This document shows, piece after piece, positions 1-7,380 of a stretch of 17,708 nt of DNA. The position numbers were made by a program, and so were the translations under genes. Within the stretch, counting starts at the first letter, position 1, and each line of letters starts with the position of its first letter. Under the pieces are notes generated by a model that was not told the DNA's origin, searched no databases, and saw only the letters and a list, made by a program, of their open reading frames with translations. The DNA is from Actinobacteria bacterium UBA2286 (GTDB taxonomy: Bacteria > Actinomycetota > Coriobacteriia > Anaerosomatales > Anaerosomataceae): assembly GCA_002345925.1 (NCBI GenBank), contig DDWM01000075.1, forward strand, positions 6,490-24,197, read 5' to 3'.

Positions 1-221
1 GTGGCTTCCACCGCCGTATTCACGAGTTCTGTGCCGATCACGAACGCTACCGTCAGCACCAGAACGAGAAACTCCAACCTGCTGACGTGGAAGAACAGCG
101 CCGCGATGAGCACGAGAGCGGCCGTGGCTACGTGAATCCGCATGTTGCGCTGTGTGCGCAACGCGTAAACGATGCCGTCGATCGCGTAGTTGAAACTCCA
201 GAGGAGCGAACGGCTTCGCAT
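1..221 (-). CDS. dgkA: Diacylglycerol/undecaprenol kinase family protein, 3' end cut by window edge
   Basis: Small integral-membrane lipid kinase of the DgkA family, which phosphorylates diacylglycerol or, in Gram-positives, undecaprenol. The visible 73 residues start MRSRSLLWSFNYAIDGI and carry the family's N-terminal signature, a serine-phenylalanine-x-tyrosine-alanine stretch followed by LRTQRNMRIH at residues 21-30. A first membrane segment lies at about 32-45. The catalytic helix begins around residue 57 and contains the E-x2-NTA-x-E active-site pattern at 65-72. The ATG lies 3 bp beyond the ybeY stop, so translation is probably coupled. The frame has no start further upstream that would not overlap ybeY. 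Because the gene runs off position 1, the end of the active-site helix and the last membrane segment are not seen. Its place after ybeY matches the usual ybeY-dgkA(-cdd-era) order, which supports the call. Confidence 0.9.
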   Translation of the reverse strand, partial: MRSRSLLWSFNYAIDGIVYALRTQRNMRIHVATAALVLIAALFFHVSRLEFLVLVLTVAFVIGTELVNTAVEA

Positions 222-224
222 ATG

Positions 225-668
225 CTACTCCGCTGCGTACGCCTCGAGCAGAATGACTTCACGGGTCTGCATGACAACCGCGTCCTCATCGCACTCGTGG
301 TCATAACCAAGCAGGTGCAAGATTCCGTGGACGAGCAACAGGTTCAGCTCGGCCTCTATGGTTGTTTCAAGCTCGATGGCCTGCTGGGCGGCTACCTCGG
401 GAGCGATGATCACGTCACCGAGGGTTATCGGCTCATCACCTGCAGCCACACACGGATCATCGCAACCGAATGAGAGCACGTCGGTTGGTCCGGCGATGCC
501 ACGATATTGCTCATTCAGCCGGGACATCTCATCGATATCGACGAGCGCGATAGAGAGCTCCGAGTGCTCCGGAGCGGCTTCGATCTTCAGGACATAGTGA
601 GCGAGGCGCTCGAACGCCTCGAAGTTGAGCGGCTCAGGCTCGCGATGGCTCGTTACGCTGACCTGCAT
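225..668 (-). CDS. ybeY: Endoribonuclease YbeY, 16S rRNA maturation
   Basis: Zinc-dependent single-strand endoribonuclease needed for 3'-end maturation of 16S rRNA and for ribosome quality control. The metal-binding motif H-G-x-x-H-L-x-G-Y-D-H is intact, with His114, His118 and His124. The upstream RGIAGPTDVLSF segment (residues 56-67) is also family-typical. At 147 aa the length is normal. I chose the ATG at 668 because GGGAGG stands 7 nt in front of it. A GTG five codons earlier (683) would place that same Shine-Dalgarno sequence inside the coding region. The start lies inside the end of the upstream HD-domain gene (35-bp overlap), so the two are probably translationally coupled. Confidence 0.95.
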   Translation of the reverse strand: MQVSVTSHREPEPLNFEAFERLAHYVLKIEAAPEHSELSIALVDIDEMSRLNEQYRGIAGPTDVLSFGCDDPCVAAGDEPITLGDVIIAPEVAAQQAIELETTIEAELNLLLVHGILHLLGYDHECDEDAVVMQTREVILLEAYAAE

Positions 669-2085
669 GTTTGTCCCTCCCACTGACTACGCTCGGGTAT
701 TCCATTCTCGGATGGTACACACTTGAAAGCATCCGAGTGTACACGACGATGACCGATTCGATCTCGGCCAGTGTGAGCTTTGCAAGATCGAGTTGGTGAT
801 CGGCGAGTTTTGCCGAGACCACCTTGCGCACGACTTCCTCGATGCGCGGCGGGGTCGGTTTGGTCGTCGCTCGCACCGCAGCTTCGCAGCTGTCCGCAAG
901 CATCACGAGAGCAGCCTCCCGGGAGCGCGGGCGCTCGCCAGCGTACCGGAAGTCCGCCTCGTAGACGGGGCCTCCCTCGGCAGCAGCTTTGTTATAGAAG
1001 TACATCACCATCGAGGTGCCGTGGTGCTGCCTGACGATCTCCACGATCTCTGCCGGCAGACGGTACTGCTCGGCCAGTTCTACGCCCTCGCGCACATGCG
1101 CGGTGATGATCAGCGCTGAGAGCGCCGGTGACGTGTTGTCATGCGGGTTCTGCGCACCGGCCTGGTTCTCGACGAAGAAGCCCGGACGACGGATCTTACC
1201 AACGTCGTGGTAGTACGAACCTACGCGGGCGAGCAGTCCGCTTGCGCCAATCTCAAGCGCGGCCGTCTCGGCAAGGTTGCCCGTCATGACCGAGTGGCTG
1301 TACGTCCCCGGCGCCTCCATCATGAGCCGCTTGAGCAGCGGGTGACCGGGATTGGCGAGCTCGAGCAAACGCACATCAGTGGTCACGCCGAAGACAGCCT
1401 CGAAGACAGGCAGGAGGCCGAGCATGAGGATGACGGTAATGGAGCCGCCAACGAGTCCCAGGCCTCCGGCCACGATCGCGCCTGGCAGGATGCCTCCCTC
1501 GATGAGTGTCGCACCCATGGCGGACGCGCCCGTGACGGCAACGACCAGACCGCCTGCCGAGATGAGCTTGGAGCGCTCACTGATGACGCCCATTGCAGTA
1601 ACGCCCGCAGCCGCAGCCAGAAGCGAGCCGACAACATGCGAGCCGTCGAGAACGTTGAACAGCACGCCGACCCCTACGCCAACGACGGCCACGATGATGC
1701 CGACACGCGGGTTGAGCAGAAGGGTCGCAAGGATTGGTGCGAGCGGGATTGGCAGCACATATGGAGGCACACCCGGGAGCAGCAGAGCCGAGATCCAAGT
1801 GCCGTACACCACGCCGAGCACGATAGCGGCGAGAATCGCTACATCACGAAAGCGCGTCCACACCGACTGCTCGTTGGCGTTGAGGTATAGCCCACCAACC
1901 AGGACCAGCAGCGAGACGAACACGACATCAGCGATCGCCGTCAGAAGGCTCTCTTGAGTCAGGACGAACGGAACCGACGCTACGAGCGCGGTCGCTATCC
2001 CAAGCGCGACACGCTGTCCCGAGGAGGTTGAAAGCATACCCTCCTTCGGCCAGAGTCGCGCGATCCTATCCAGGAGGCTAGGCAT
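634..2085 (-). CDS. Membrane HD-domain phosphodiesterase, PgpH-like, short form (probable c-di-AMP hydrolase)
   Basis: A polytopic membrane protein with a cytosolic HD-type phosphohydrolase domain, of the 7TM-HD/PgpH (YqfF) group that cleaves cyclic di-AMP. Residues about 26-230 hold several hydrophobic segments. The HD domain follows from about 245, with His264, the His293-Asp294 pair in YYHDVGK, His330, His354-His355 and Asp398 as apparent metal ligands. At 483 aa it is much shorter than the roughly 700-aa family norm. The large extracytoplasmic 7TMR-HDED domain that normally follows the first membrane helix is absent, while all HD residues remain. It overlaps phoH by 8 bp at its start and ybeY at its end, as in other Gram-positive phoH-pgpH-ybeY clusters. 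The substrate is inferred from family and context only. Confidence 0.88.
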   Translation of the reverse strand: MPSLLDRIARLWPKEGMLSTSSGQRVALGIATALVASVPFVLTQESLLTAIADVVFVSLLVLVGGLYLNANEQSVWTRFRDVAILAAIVLGVVYGTWISALLLPGVPPYVLPIPLAPILATLLLNPRVGIIVAVVGVGVGVLFNVLDGSHVVGSLLAAAAGVTAMGVISERSKLISAGGLVVAVTGASAMGATLIEGGILPGAIVAGGLGLVGGSITVILMLGLLPVFEAVFGVTTDVRLLELANPGHPLLKRLMMEAPGTYSHSVMTGNLAETAALEIGASGLLARVGSYYHDVGKIRRPGFFVENQAGAQNPHDNTSPALSALIITAHVREGVELAEQYRLPAEIVEIVRQHHGTSMVMYFYNKAAAEGGPVYEADFRYAGERPRSREAALVMLADSCEAAVRATTKPTPPRIEEVVRKVVSAKLADHQLDLAKLTLAEIESVIVVYTRMLSSVYHPRMEYPSVVSGRDKHAGQRNEPSRA

Positions 2086-3052
2086 CGCGGGCGGCCGCCT
2101 TCGCCCCCTCGAACTCGCTGTACGCGGTCACGATGCGCTGAACCAGACGGTGCCTGACGACATCGCGAGCCGATAGCTCGACGAAGGACACGTCGTTCAC
2201 TCCGCCGAGAATGTCGCGCACCTGCATGAGGCCGGACATCCCGCCGATAAGGTCGGTCTGTGTCACGTCACCGGTGACGACCATCTTGCTGCCGAAACCG
2301 AGACGCGTGAGGAACATCTTCATCTGCTCGGGCGTTGTGTTCTGCGCCTCATCGAGGATGACGAAGGAGTCATTAAGGGTGCGCCCACGCATGAACGCGA
2401 GCGGCGCGACCTCGATCACGCCCTTCTCGGTAAGTGCTGTGGATTGCTCGATGTCCATCATGTCGAACAGCGCGTCGTAGAGAGGCCGCAGATACGGGTC
2501 GACCTTCTCGTAAAGCGTGCCCGGCAAGAATCCGAGCTTCTCCCCCGCCTCAACGGCCGGACGCGTCAGGATGATGCGGCCGACTTCTTTCTTGCGCAGC
2601 GCATCAACCGCCATCGCCATTGCGAGGTATGTCTTGCCGGTGCCGGCTGGGCCGATACCGAAGGTGACTGTGTTCTTGCGGATAGCATCAACGTACGACT
2701 TCTGACCCGCGGTCTTTGGGCGGATGCTCTGTCCGCGATGCGTGAGAACAACGTCGGAGAACACGCTCGTGGGGCTGCATTCGCCACGCTTGAGCATGTC
2801 CATCGCACGATCGAGGCTCTCGGGATTGAGGTGCTCGCCCTTGCTCACAAGCGAGATGAGCTCACCAAAGACTGCCGAGACGGCTTGTGCCTCGGCAACA
2901 TCGCCGACGATGGCGACTTCGTTGCCGCGCACGGCGATCTCCGACTCGAACTGCGCTTCTATGAGCTTTAAGAGATGGTCTCCCTCACCGAGGAGATCGA
3001 CCATATTGATCTCTGGCGGAACGACCAGGCGCACCTGGGTAGGGTTTGACAC
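2078..3052 (-). CDS. PhoH-family ATPase (YbeZ/PhoL type)
   Basis: Cytosolic P-loop NTPase of the PhoH family. The YbeZ/PhoL branch works with YbeY in RNA metabolism and has been linked to RNA helicase-like activity. The Walker A GPAGTGKT is at residues 134-141 of the 324-aa form and Walker B VILDEAQ at 231-237. A TRPAVEAGEKLGFLPG stretch, highly typical of the family, lies between them. Start choice: the GTG at 3052 is preceded by AAGGAGG with 11 nt spacing. A GTG at 3094 would give 338 aa and overlap the mtaB stop by 7 bp, but it has no good ribosome site. Product length and context (mtaB upstream, HD protein and ybeY downstream) fit either start. Confidence 0.93.
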   Translation of the reverse strand: MSNPTQVRLVVPPEINMVDLLGEGDHLLKLIEAQFESEIAVRGNEVAIVGDVAEAQAVSAVFGELISLVSKGEHLNPESLDRAMDMLKRGECSPTSVFSDVVLTHRGQSIRPKTAGQKSYVDAIRKNTVTFGIGPAGTGKTYLAMAMAVDALRKKEVGRIILTRPAVEAGEKLGFLPGTLYEKVDPYLRPLYDALFDMMDIEQSTALTEKGVIEVAPLAFMRGRTLNDSFVILDEAQNTTPEQMKMFLTRLGFGSKMVVTGDVTQTDLIGGMSGLMQVRDILGGVNDVSFVELSARDVVRHRLVQRIVTAYSEFEGAKAAARDA

Positions 3053-3087
3053 GCTTGCAATCGCCTCCTTGGGCTGACCAGTAGATT

Positions 3088-4332
3088 CTACCACGCAGAT
3101 AGCGTGAATCCTGCTTCATCAATGCCTGATGCGGCGACCTTCTTGAGCTCTCCGGGGTTCGCGGCATCGGTAGCAAAGCGTACCCGCGAACCATCGCGCG
3201 CAACACCCTCGCCCGGGCGCACGACGAGGACTTCGATCGTGCGTCCAACTTGCGTGCGCAGATGCGCGACACGCATGCGATCGCCGAGAGCACGCACGGC
3301 CACAGCGCGCTGTGCAATCGTTTCCAGAGCCACACGGTCCGCGCGAGCCGCTGCCGGAGTACCGGCGCGTGCCGAGTAGCGGAAGACGTGCAGTTTCGCG
3401 AAGCCTACACGCTCAAGAAACGCGAGCGTCTCGGCAGCGTCTGCATCGGTCTCGCCGGGAAAACCCACGATGACGTCGGCAGAAAGCGCCAGGTGCGGGA
3501 TCGCCTCTCGGGCACGCTCGACGATCGCGGCATACGTGGCGGCGTCGTAGCGGCGGCCCATCTCGGCAAGGGTTCGGTCTGAACCGGACTGCAGCGGGAT
3601 ATGCAGGTGCTCGCAAAACGCCGGAGCAGCGGTGATTGCCGAGAGGAGCGCGGCGTCCACATCTTCGGGCTCGATGCTGGATAGCCGGATGCGCTCGATG
3701 CCGGTGGCGGCTACCGCTTCGACGAGGCCGGGCAGGCGCACACCGGCGTCCTCGTAGCGGCCGATGTTGATACCGGTGAGCACGACCTCATGCGCGCCTG
3801 ATTCGTGAAGCGCGGCGACTTCGTCCACGACGGAGGCAAGCGCCGTCGACCGGGGCACGCCGCGTGCATAGGGCACGATGCAGTACTCGCAGAAGTTGTC
3901 GCAGCCATCCTCGACCTTCACAAACGCGCGAGTGTGGAAACCCTCGCCGATGCGGGCAACGGGATGCGGCGCCACGCTAATGCGTTCGCCGAGCATTGCC
4001 GCAACGCGCGCCGGAACCGCCGCCTTGTCGGCCTCGACGATCACCCGCTCGCCGAGCGATGCCAGCGTGCCGTCATCAACCGCGGCGAGACAGCCAGTCA
4101 CGAGCACCACAGGTGACTGCGGGAGCGCGTGCGCGTGGCGCACGGCCTTGCGGGCCTTGTGGTCCGCCTCACCGGTGACGGTGCATGTCGTCACGATCAC
4201 AATCTCGGCGTCTTCTTGCGGGGCAATCACAGCGCCGTCGCCGATAAGCGCGGCAGCGATCGTCTCGGCATCGACTTGATTGACCTTGCAGCCGAGTGTG
4301 CGGAACGCCACCTTGTGCGCGCTATGCGCCAC
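3088..4332 (-). CDS. mtaB: tRNA (N6-threonylcarbamoyl-A37-C2) methylthiotransferase MtaB
   Basis: Radical-SAM methylthiotransferase that converts t6A37 to ms2t6A37 in ANN-decoding tRNAs. The three cysteines for the N-terminal auxiliary [4Fe-4S] cluster are visible at Cys15 (RTLGCKVNQ), Cys50 (VTTCTV) and Cys81 (VTGCLA). The radical-SAM triad C-x3-C-x2-C is at 144/148/151 in DGCDNFCEYCIVPY, followed by the R-G-x-P-R-S stretch. The C-terminal part (about residues 350-414) is TRAM-like. Start: GTG at 4332 has GGAGG 5 nt upstream and overlaps the rsmE stop by 11 bp. The open frame continues upstream inside rsmE but there reads as non-protein-like, arginine/serine-rich shadow sequence. At 414 aa it is slightly short but complete. 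Confidence 0.93.
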   Translation of the reverse strand: MAHSAHKVAFRTLGCKVNQVDAETIAAALIGDGAVIAPQEDAEIVIVTTCTVTGEADHKARKAVRHAHALPQSPVVLVTGCLAAVDDGTLASLGERVIVEADKAAVPARVAAMLGERISVAPHPVARIGEGFHTRAFVKVEDGCDNFCEYCIVPYARGVPRSTALASVVDEVAALHESGAHEVVLTGINIGRYEDAGVRLPGLVEAVAATGIERIRLSSIEPEDVDAALLSAITAAPAFCEHLHIPLQSGSDRTLAEMGRRYDAATYAAIVERAREAIPHLALSADVIVGFPGETDADAAETLAFLERVGFAKLHVFRYSARAGTPAAARADRVALETIAQRAVAVRALGDRMRVAHLRTQVGRTIEVLVVRPGEGVARDGSRVRFATDAANPGELKKVAASGIDEAGFTLSAW

Positions 4333-5077
4333 CGAGGCCTCCGCGAGCGGCAAGTGAGAGCGCGGTCGCGACAACACCGGCCGTCTCGGTCCGAAGGATC
4401 GTGTCGCCAAGCGAGACGACTGCCGCGCCTTCATGGCGAAGCTGCGTGACCTCCTCGGCAGAGAAACCGCCTTCCGGGCCAATGACGACCGCCACGACCG
4501 CGTCGACTGGAAGTGCAGCCTCATTGATCGCTGATGCGATGCTTGGCGCGCCGAAGGAATCCTCCCACGCAACGAGCGTGAGTGCGGCGCCCTCAAGCGC
4601 ATCGGTGAGCCCCGCGATCGTGACGACGGACGTCACCTCGGGCACATGCACCAGCTGCGCCTGTTTGGCGGCACCGGCGGCGATTCGCTGCCAGCGCTCA
4701 ACGCGCGCCTCGGCGCGAGCGGGATCCAGGCGCACGACCGAGCGAGACGTCATGAGCGGAACGATGCGCTCGCAGCCAAGCTCGGTGACCATGCGCACGA
4801 CGAGGTCCATCTTCTCGCCCTTGGCGAGACCCTGCACGAGCCACACGGGTGGCACACGGGGTGCGTCGACCGACTCGCGAACAGCACCGCTCACGCCGTC
4901 TGCGCTCACCACGGTGAGGCGCACGAGAGCGGCCTCGCCATCCGCGCTCACGACGACGATCTCGTCGCCCGCGCCAAGACGCAGCACGGAGCGCAGGTGG
5001 TGCACGTCTTGCGGTGAGAGTGCGAGCGCACCCTCGGGCACCAGTGGACCTTCGAGGAAGAAGCGGTGCTCGGCCAT
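4322..5077 (-). CDS. rsmE: 16S rRNA m3U1498 methyltransferase RsmE
   Basis: SPOUT-class methyltransferase that makes N3-methyluridine 1498 in the decoding region of 16S rRNA using S-adenosylmethionine. The N-terminal PUA-like part contains DVHHLRSVLRL (residues 24-34). The C-terminal trefoil knot carries GPEGGF at 200-205 and the signature LRTETA at 228-233. The length of 251 aa is normal. The ATG at 5077 was chosen because it begins the conserved MAEHRFFLEG sequence directly after the dnaJ TAA (1-bp gap). The frame extends another 54 codons upstream, but that part is antisense-quality sequence inside dnaJ. The Shine-Dalgarno is weak, consistent with coupling to dnaJ. dnaJ followed by rsmE and mtaB is a common Gram-positive order (often with prmA between, missing here). 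Confidence 0.94.
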   Translation of the reverse strand: MAEHRFFLEGPLVPEGALALSPQDVHHLRSVLRLGAGDEIVVVSADGEAALVRLTVVSADGVSGAVRESVDAPRVPPVWLVQGLAKGEKMDLVVRMVTELGCERIVPLMTSRSVVRLDPARAEARVERWQRIAAGAAKQAQLVHVPEVTSVVTIAGLTDALEGAALTLVAWEDSFGAPSIASAINEAALPVDAVVAVVIGPEGGFSAEEVTQLRHEGAAVVSLGDTILRTETAGVVATALSLAARGGLGGA

Positions 5078-5078
5078 C

Positions 5079-6182
5079 TTATGCGCCGAGCCAATCCTTG
5101 AGACGCTCAAGCTTGGTGGGCCCGCCCTTACCGGTGCCGAACGAGTCGCCGAGCTGGCGCAGGAGTTCACGCTGCTTCTTGTCGAGCTTCTTGGGGACGT
5201 CAACGCGCAGGTGCACGATGAGGTCGCCCACGCCGCCACGCATCCTCGGCATACCGCTGCTCCTCAGGCGTACCGTCTCGCCGCTTTGCACGCCGGCGCC
5301 GAACTTGACCTCTTCATCTTCGAAGAGTCCGGGCACCTTGATGCTTCCGCCGAGAGCCGCCTGTGCGATGTTGATAGCCGCCATGGCGTGCAGATCATCG
5401 CCTTCGCGGTGCAAGAAATCATGCGGTGCGATGCGCACGGTCAGCAGCAGGTCACCCGACTGCGCTCCGCGAACACCGGCTTCGCCTTTGCCGCTCACAC
5501 GCATGGTGTCACCGTCGTCGATGCCTGCGGGAATCGACACGCGGACACTCTCGGACACGCGGGTGCGTCCTTCGCCGCCGCACGTGGGGCATGGCGGATC
5601 GACGATCTTGCCCGTGGCCGAGCACTGCTCGCACGGACTCATCGACTCCATGACGCCCAGGATCGTCCGGCGCTGCGTTCTACGCTGACCGGTTCCACCG
5701 CATGCCGAGCATGTCTCGACCTTGCCGCCGGGCGCCGCTCCGCTTGCATTGCAGGTCGAGCACGGGCCTACGCGTGCGAGAGGAACATCCTTGTCGATGC
5801 CTTTCGCGGCTTCTTGCAGCGTGATGACGGTCTGCCCGCGCATGTCGCGACCCTCAAGTCGCACGCGCTGCTGGCCCATGCCGCCCATGCCGCCCATGAA
5901 CACCGAGAAGATGTCCTCGAAGCCGCCAAAGCCAACACCGGAGTCGCCATAGCCACCCTGGCGCGGGTCGGCGGTGCCGTACTGGTCGTAGTTGGAGCGC
6001 TTCTGATCATCCGAGAGGACCTCGTACGCCTCATTGATGCGCTTGAACTCCTCCTCGGCATGTTCGCCGTCGGAGACGTCTGGGTGGGTCTCGCGCGCCT
6101 TCTTGCGAAACGCCTTCTTGATCTCTTCGCCCGAGGCATCACGCGCAACGCCAAGAACATCGTAGTAGTCAGTGGAAGCCAC
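5079..6182 (-). CDS. dnaJ: Chaperone DnaJ (Hsp40, type I)
   Basis: Co-chaperone that delivers substrates to DnaK and stimulates its ATPase. All class-I regions are present in order. The J domain (about 5-70) has the HPD tripeptide at 33-35. A Gly/Phe-rich linker with a GGMGGMG run lies at about 76-103. The zinc region holds four C-x2-C-x-G-x-G-like repeats with cysteines 141/144, 158/161, 184/187 and 198/201. The C-terminal substrate-binding domains run from about 210 to 340. The 367-aa length is slightly below the usual 375. It starts with GTG at 6182 behind AAGGAG at short spacing and lies 11 bp after hrcA. Unusually, grpE and dnaK do not intervene between hrcA and dnaJ. Confidence 0.96.
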   Translation of the reverse strand: MASTDYYDVLGVARDASGEEIKKAFRKKARETHPDVSDGEHAEEEFKRINEAYEVLSDDQKRSNYDQYGTADPRQGGYGDSGVGFGGFEDIFSVFMGGMGGMGQQRVRLEGRDMRGQTVITLQEAAKGIDKDVPLARVGPCSTCNASGAAPGGKVETCSACGGTGQRRTQRRTILGVMESMSPCEQCSATGKIVDPPCPTCGGEGRTRVSESVRVSIPAGIDDGDTMRVSGKGEAGVRGAQSGDLLLTVRIAPHDFLHREGDDLHAMAAINIAQAALGGSIKVPGLFEDEEVKFGAGVQSGETVRLRSSGMPRMRGGVGDLIVHLRVDVPKKLDKKQRELLRQLGDSFGTGKGGPTKLERLKDWLGA

Positions 6183-6193
6183 AGTTCTCCTTC

Positions 6194-7216
6194 TTATCCG
6201 AGCACGTCAGTAAGCGAATCAGCCACGGTCTTCACCGTGGTGATCGCGCGGGCATAGTTCATGCGGGTGGGTCCGATAACGCCGATGACACCGGTGCGGT
6301 CCTTGGTTCCATACGGGCTGGCGACGAAACTCATCGCGCCGAGCGCATCTACCGGATTCTCATGTCCGATGCGCACCGCCACGCCACCGGTCTGCATCAC
6401 ATCCGAGAGTACCTTCAGCATAGTAAGGCCGTCCTCAAGAAGCGCCACGACCGGTCGGGCGACTCCGGGATCGGCAAGCTCCGGCTGCGCGAGAAGCGCG
6501 GCCACCCCGCCGGTCACCACACGATCCTCGTCGGCTTCCTTGAGGCAGTCCACGACCTCATCGAGCACCTGCAGCGTGACTCGCGCGAACGCGTCGCCGG
6601 CCGCTGAAGCGTCGTCGCGGATACCAACGACCTGGTCGCCAACCTTGTTCTCGAGAATCGCGGTGAGGTACCGCTCTACCTCGGCAAGCATCGTATCAGT
6701 GGCCGAGACCTGCAAGTCGAGCGTACGGTTCGCGACCTGCCCGGAGTCGGTGACGACAACTACGAGTGCGCGCCTCTCGGCAAGCGGCACGACCGAGACG
6801 CGGCGGATGCGGGCTCGCCTGAGGGCAGGCGCCGCGACGACCGCGACGTAGTTGGTGAAGCGCGACAGCAGCACGGAGGTTTCGCGCATGACGTCGGCCA
6901 TCTCGTGCTCGAGGGCGTCGTAAGCGGTGTGGATGCTGCCGACTTCCTCGGCGGAAAGACCTAGGGCGCCGATGCGCTCGTGGACGTCATCAACGAATGC
7001 GCGATAGCCAACGTCGGTAGGCACGCGCCCTGCCGAGACGTGCGGCTGGCGCAAGAAGCCGCTCTCTTCAAGCGCGGCGAGCTCTGAGCGCACGGTCGCA
7101 GGCGAACAGCCCAAACGATGCCGCTCCACGAGGACCTTGGAGCCGACCGGCTGGGTGGTGCTCACATATTCATCGACGAGTGCGGCGAGAACTGCGCGCC
7201 GGCGTTCGTTAAGCAT
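6194..7216 (-). CDS. hrcA: Heat-inducible transcription repressor HrcA
   Basis: Repressor of class I heat-shock genes. It binds the CIRCE inverted repeat and is kept active by GroEL. The N-terminal winged helix spans residues 1 to about 75, with the recognition part around CSPATVRSELAALE (37-50) and the wing HVSAGRVPTDVGYRAF (59-74), which is diagnostic. The rest (75-340) is the GAF-like and dimerisation region. The length is 340 aa, as usual. ATG at 7216 is preceded by GTAGGAG with 6 nt spacing. A CIRCE element lies just upstream (7231-7257), so the gene is autoregulated and, with only 11 bp to dnaJ, so is dnaJ. Confidence 0.96.
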   Translation of the reverse strand: MLNERRRAVLAALVDEYVSTTQPVGSKVLVERHRLGCSPATVRSELAALEESGFLRQPHVSAGRVPTDVGYRAFVDDVHERIGALGLSAEEVGSIHTAYDALEHEMADVMRETSVLLSRFTNYVAVVAAPALRRARIRRVSVVPLAERRALVVVVTDSGQVANRTLDLQVSATDTMLAEVERYLTAILENKVGDQVVGIRDDASAAGDAFARVTLQVLDEVVDCLKEADEDRVVTGGVAALLAQPELADPGVARPVVALLEDGLTMLKVLSDVMQTGGVAVRIGHENPVDALGAMSFVASPYGTKDRTGVIGVIGPTRMNYARAITTVKTVADSLTDVLG

Positions 7217-7230
7217 ACGAGACTCCTACG

Positions 7231-7257
7231 TTGGCACTCCGCGTATGAGAGTGCCAA
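7231..7257 (-). promoter_or_regulatory. CIRCE operator (HrcA binding site)
   Basis: Perfect inverted repeat TTGGCACTC-N9-GAGTGCCAA. The classical CIRCE is TTAGCACTC-N9-GAGTGCTAA. Here the third base of the left arm and its partner on the right are both changed, so dyad symmetry is kept and the 9-nt spacer is exact. It lies 14 bp upstream of the hrcA ATG on the minus strand, overlapping where the transcript would begin. It is the expected autoregulatory site for the hrcA-dnaJ operon. Confidence 0.93.
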
Positions 7258-7322
7258 AGAATGGTATCACGCTCAGGCTTGCATCAGAAGTCTTCGGAGC
7301 GGCGATGCGCTTGCGCGGCACC

Positions 7323-7353
7323 TTTACGTGTGCTAATGAATGTGATGCATACT
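7323..7353 (+). promoter_or_regulatory. Possible promoter of the multihaem cytochrome gene
   Basis: TTTACG at 7323-7328 and CATACT at 7348-7353 resemble -35 and -10 boxes, but the 19-nt spacer is long and the matches are partial. The position, 28 nt before the cytochrome ATG, is right. The region 7217-7380 is the shared divergent promoter region of hrcA and the cytochrome. This call is weak and based on inspection only. Confidence 0.25.
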
Positions 7354-7380
7354 TAATGTGTCGCGCCTTGGGGGGGAACC

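Noticed and set aside
4333..4602. Longer mtaB start 90 codons upstream inside rsmE
   Set aside because: The extension is Arg/Ser-rich shadow sequence; the GTG at 4332 has a strong ribosome site and begins the conserved part.
4296..6257. Long plus-strand open frame (653 codons) antisense to mtaB, rsmE and dnaJ
   Set aside because: It runs opposite three well-supported genes; the product is Ser/Thr/Arg/Ala-rich without domains, as expected for a shadow frame in GC-rich DNA.
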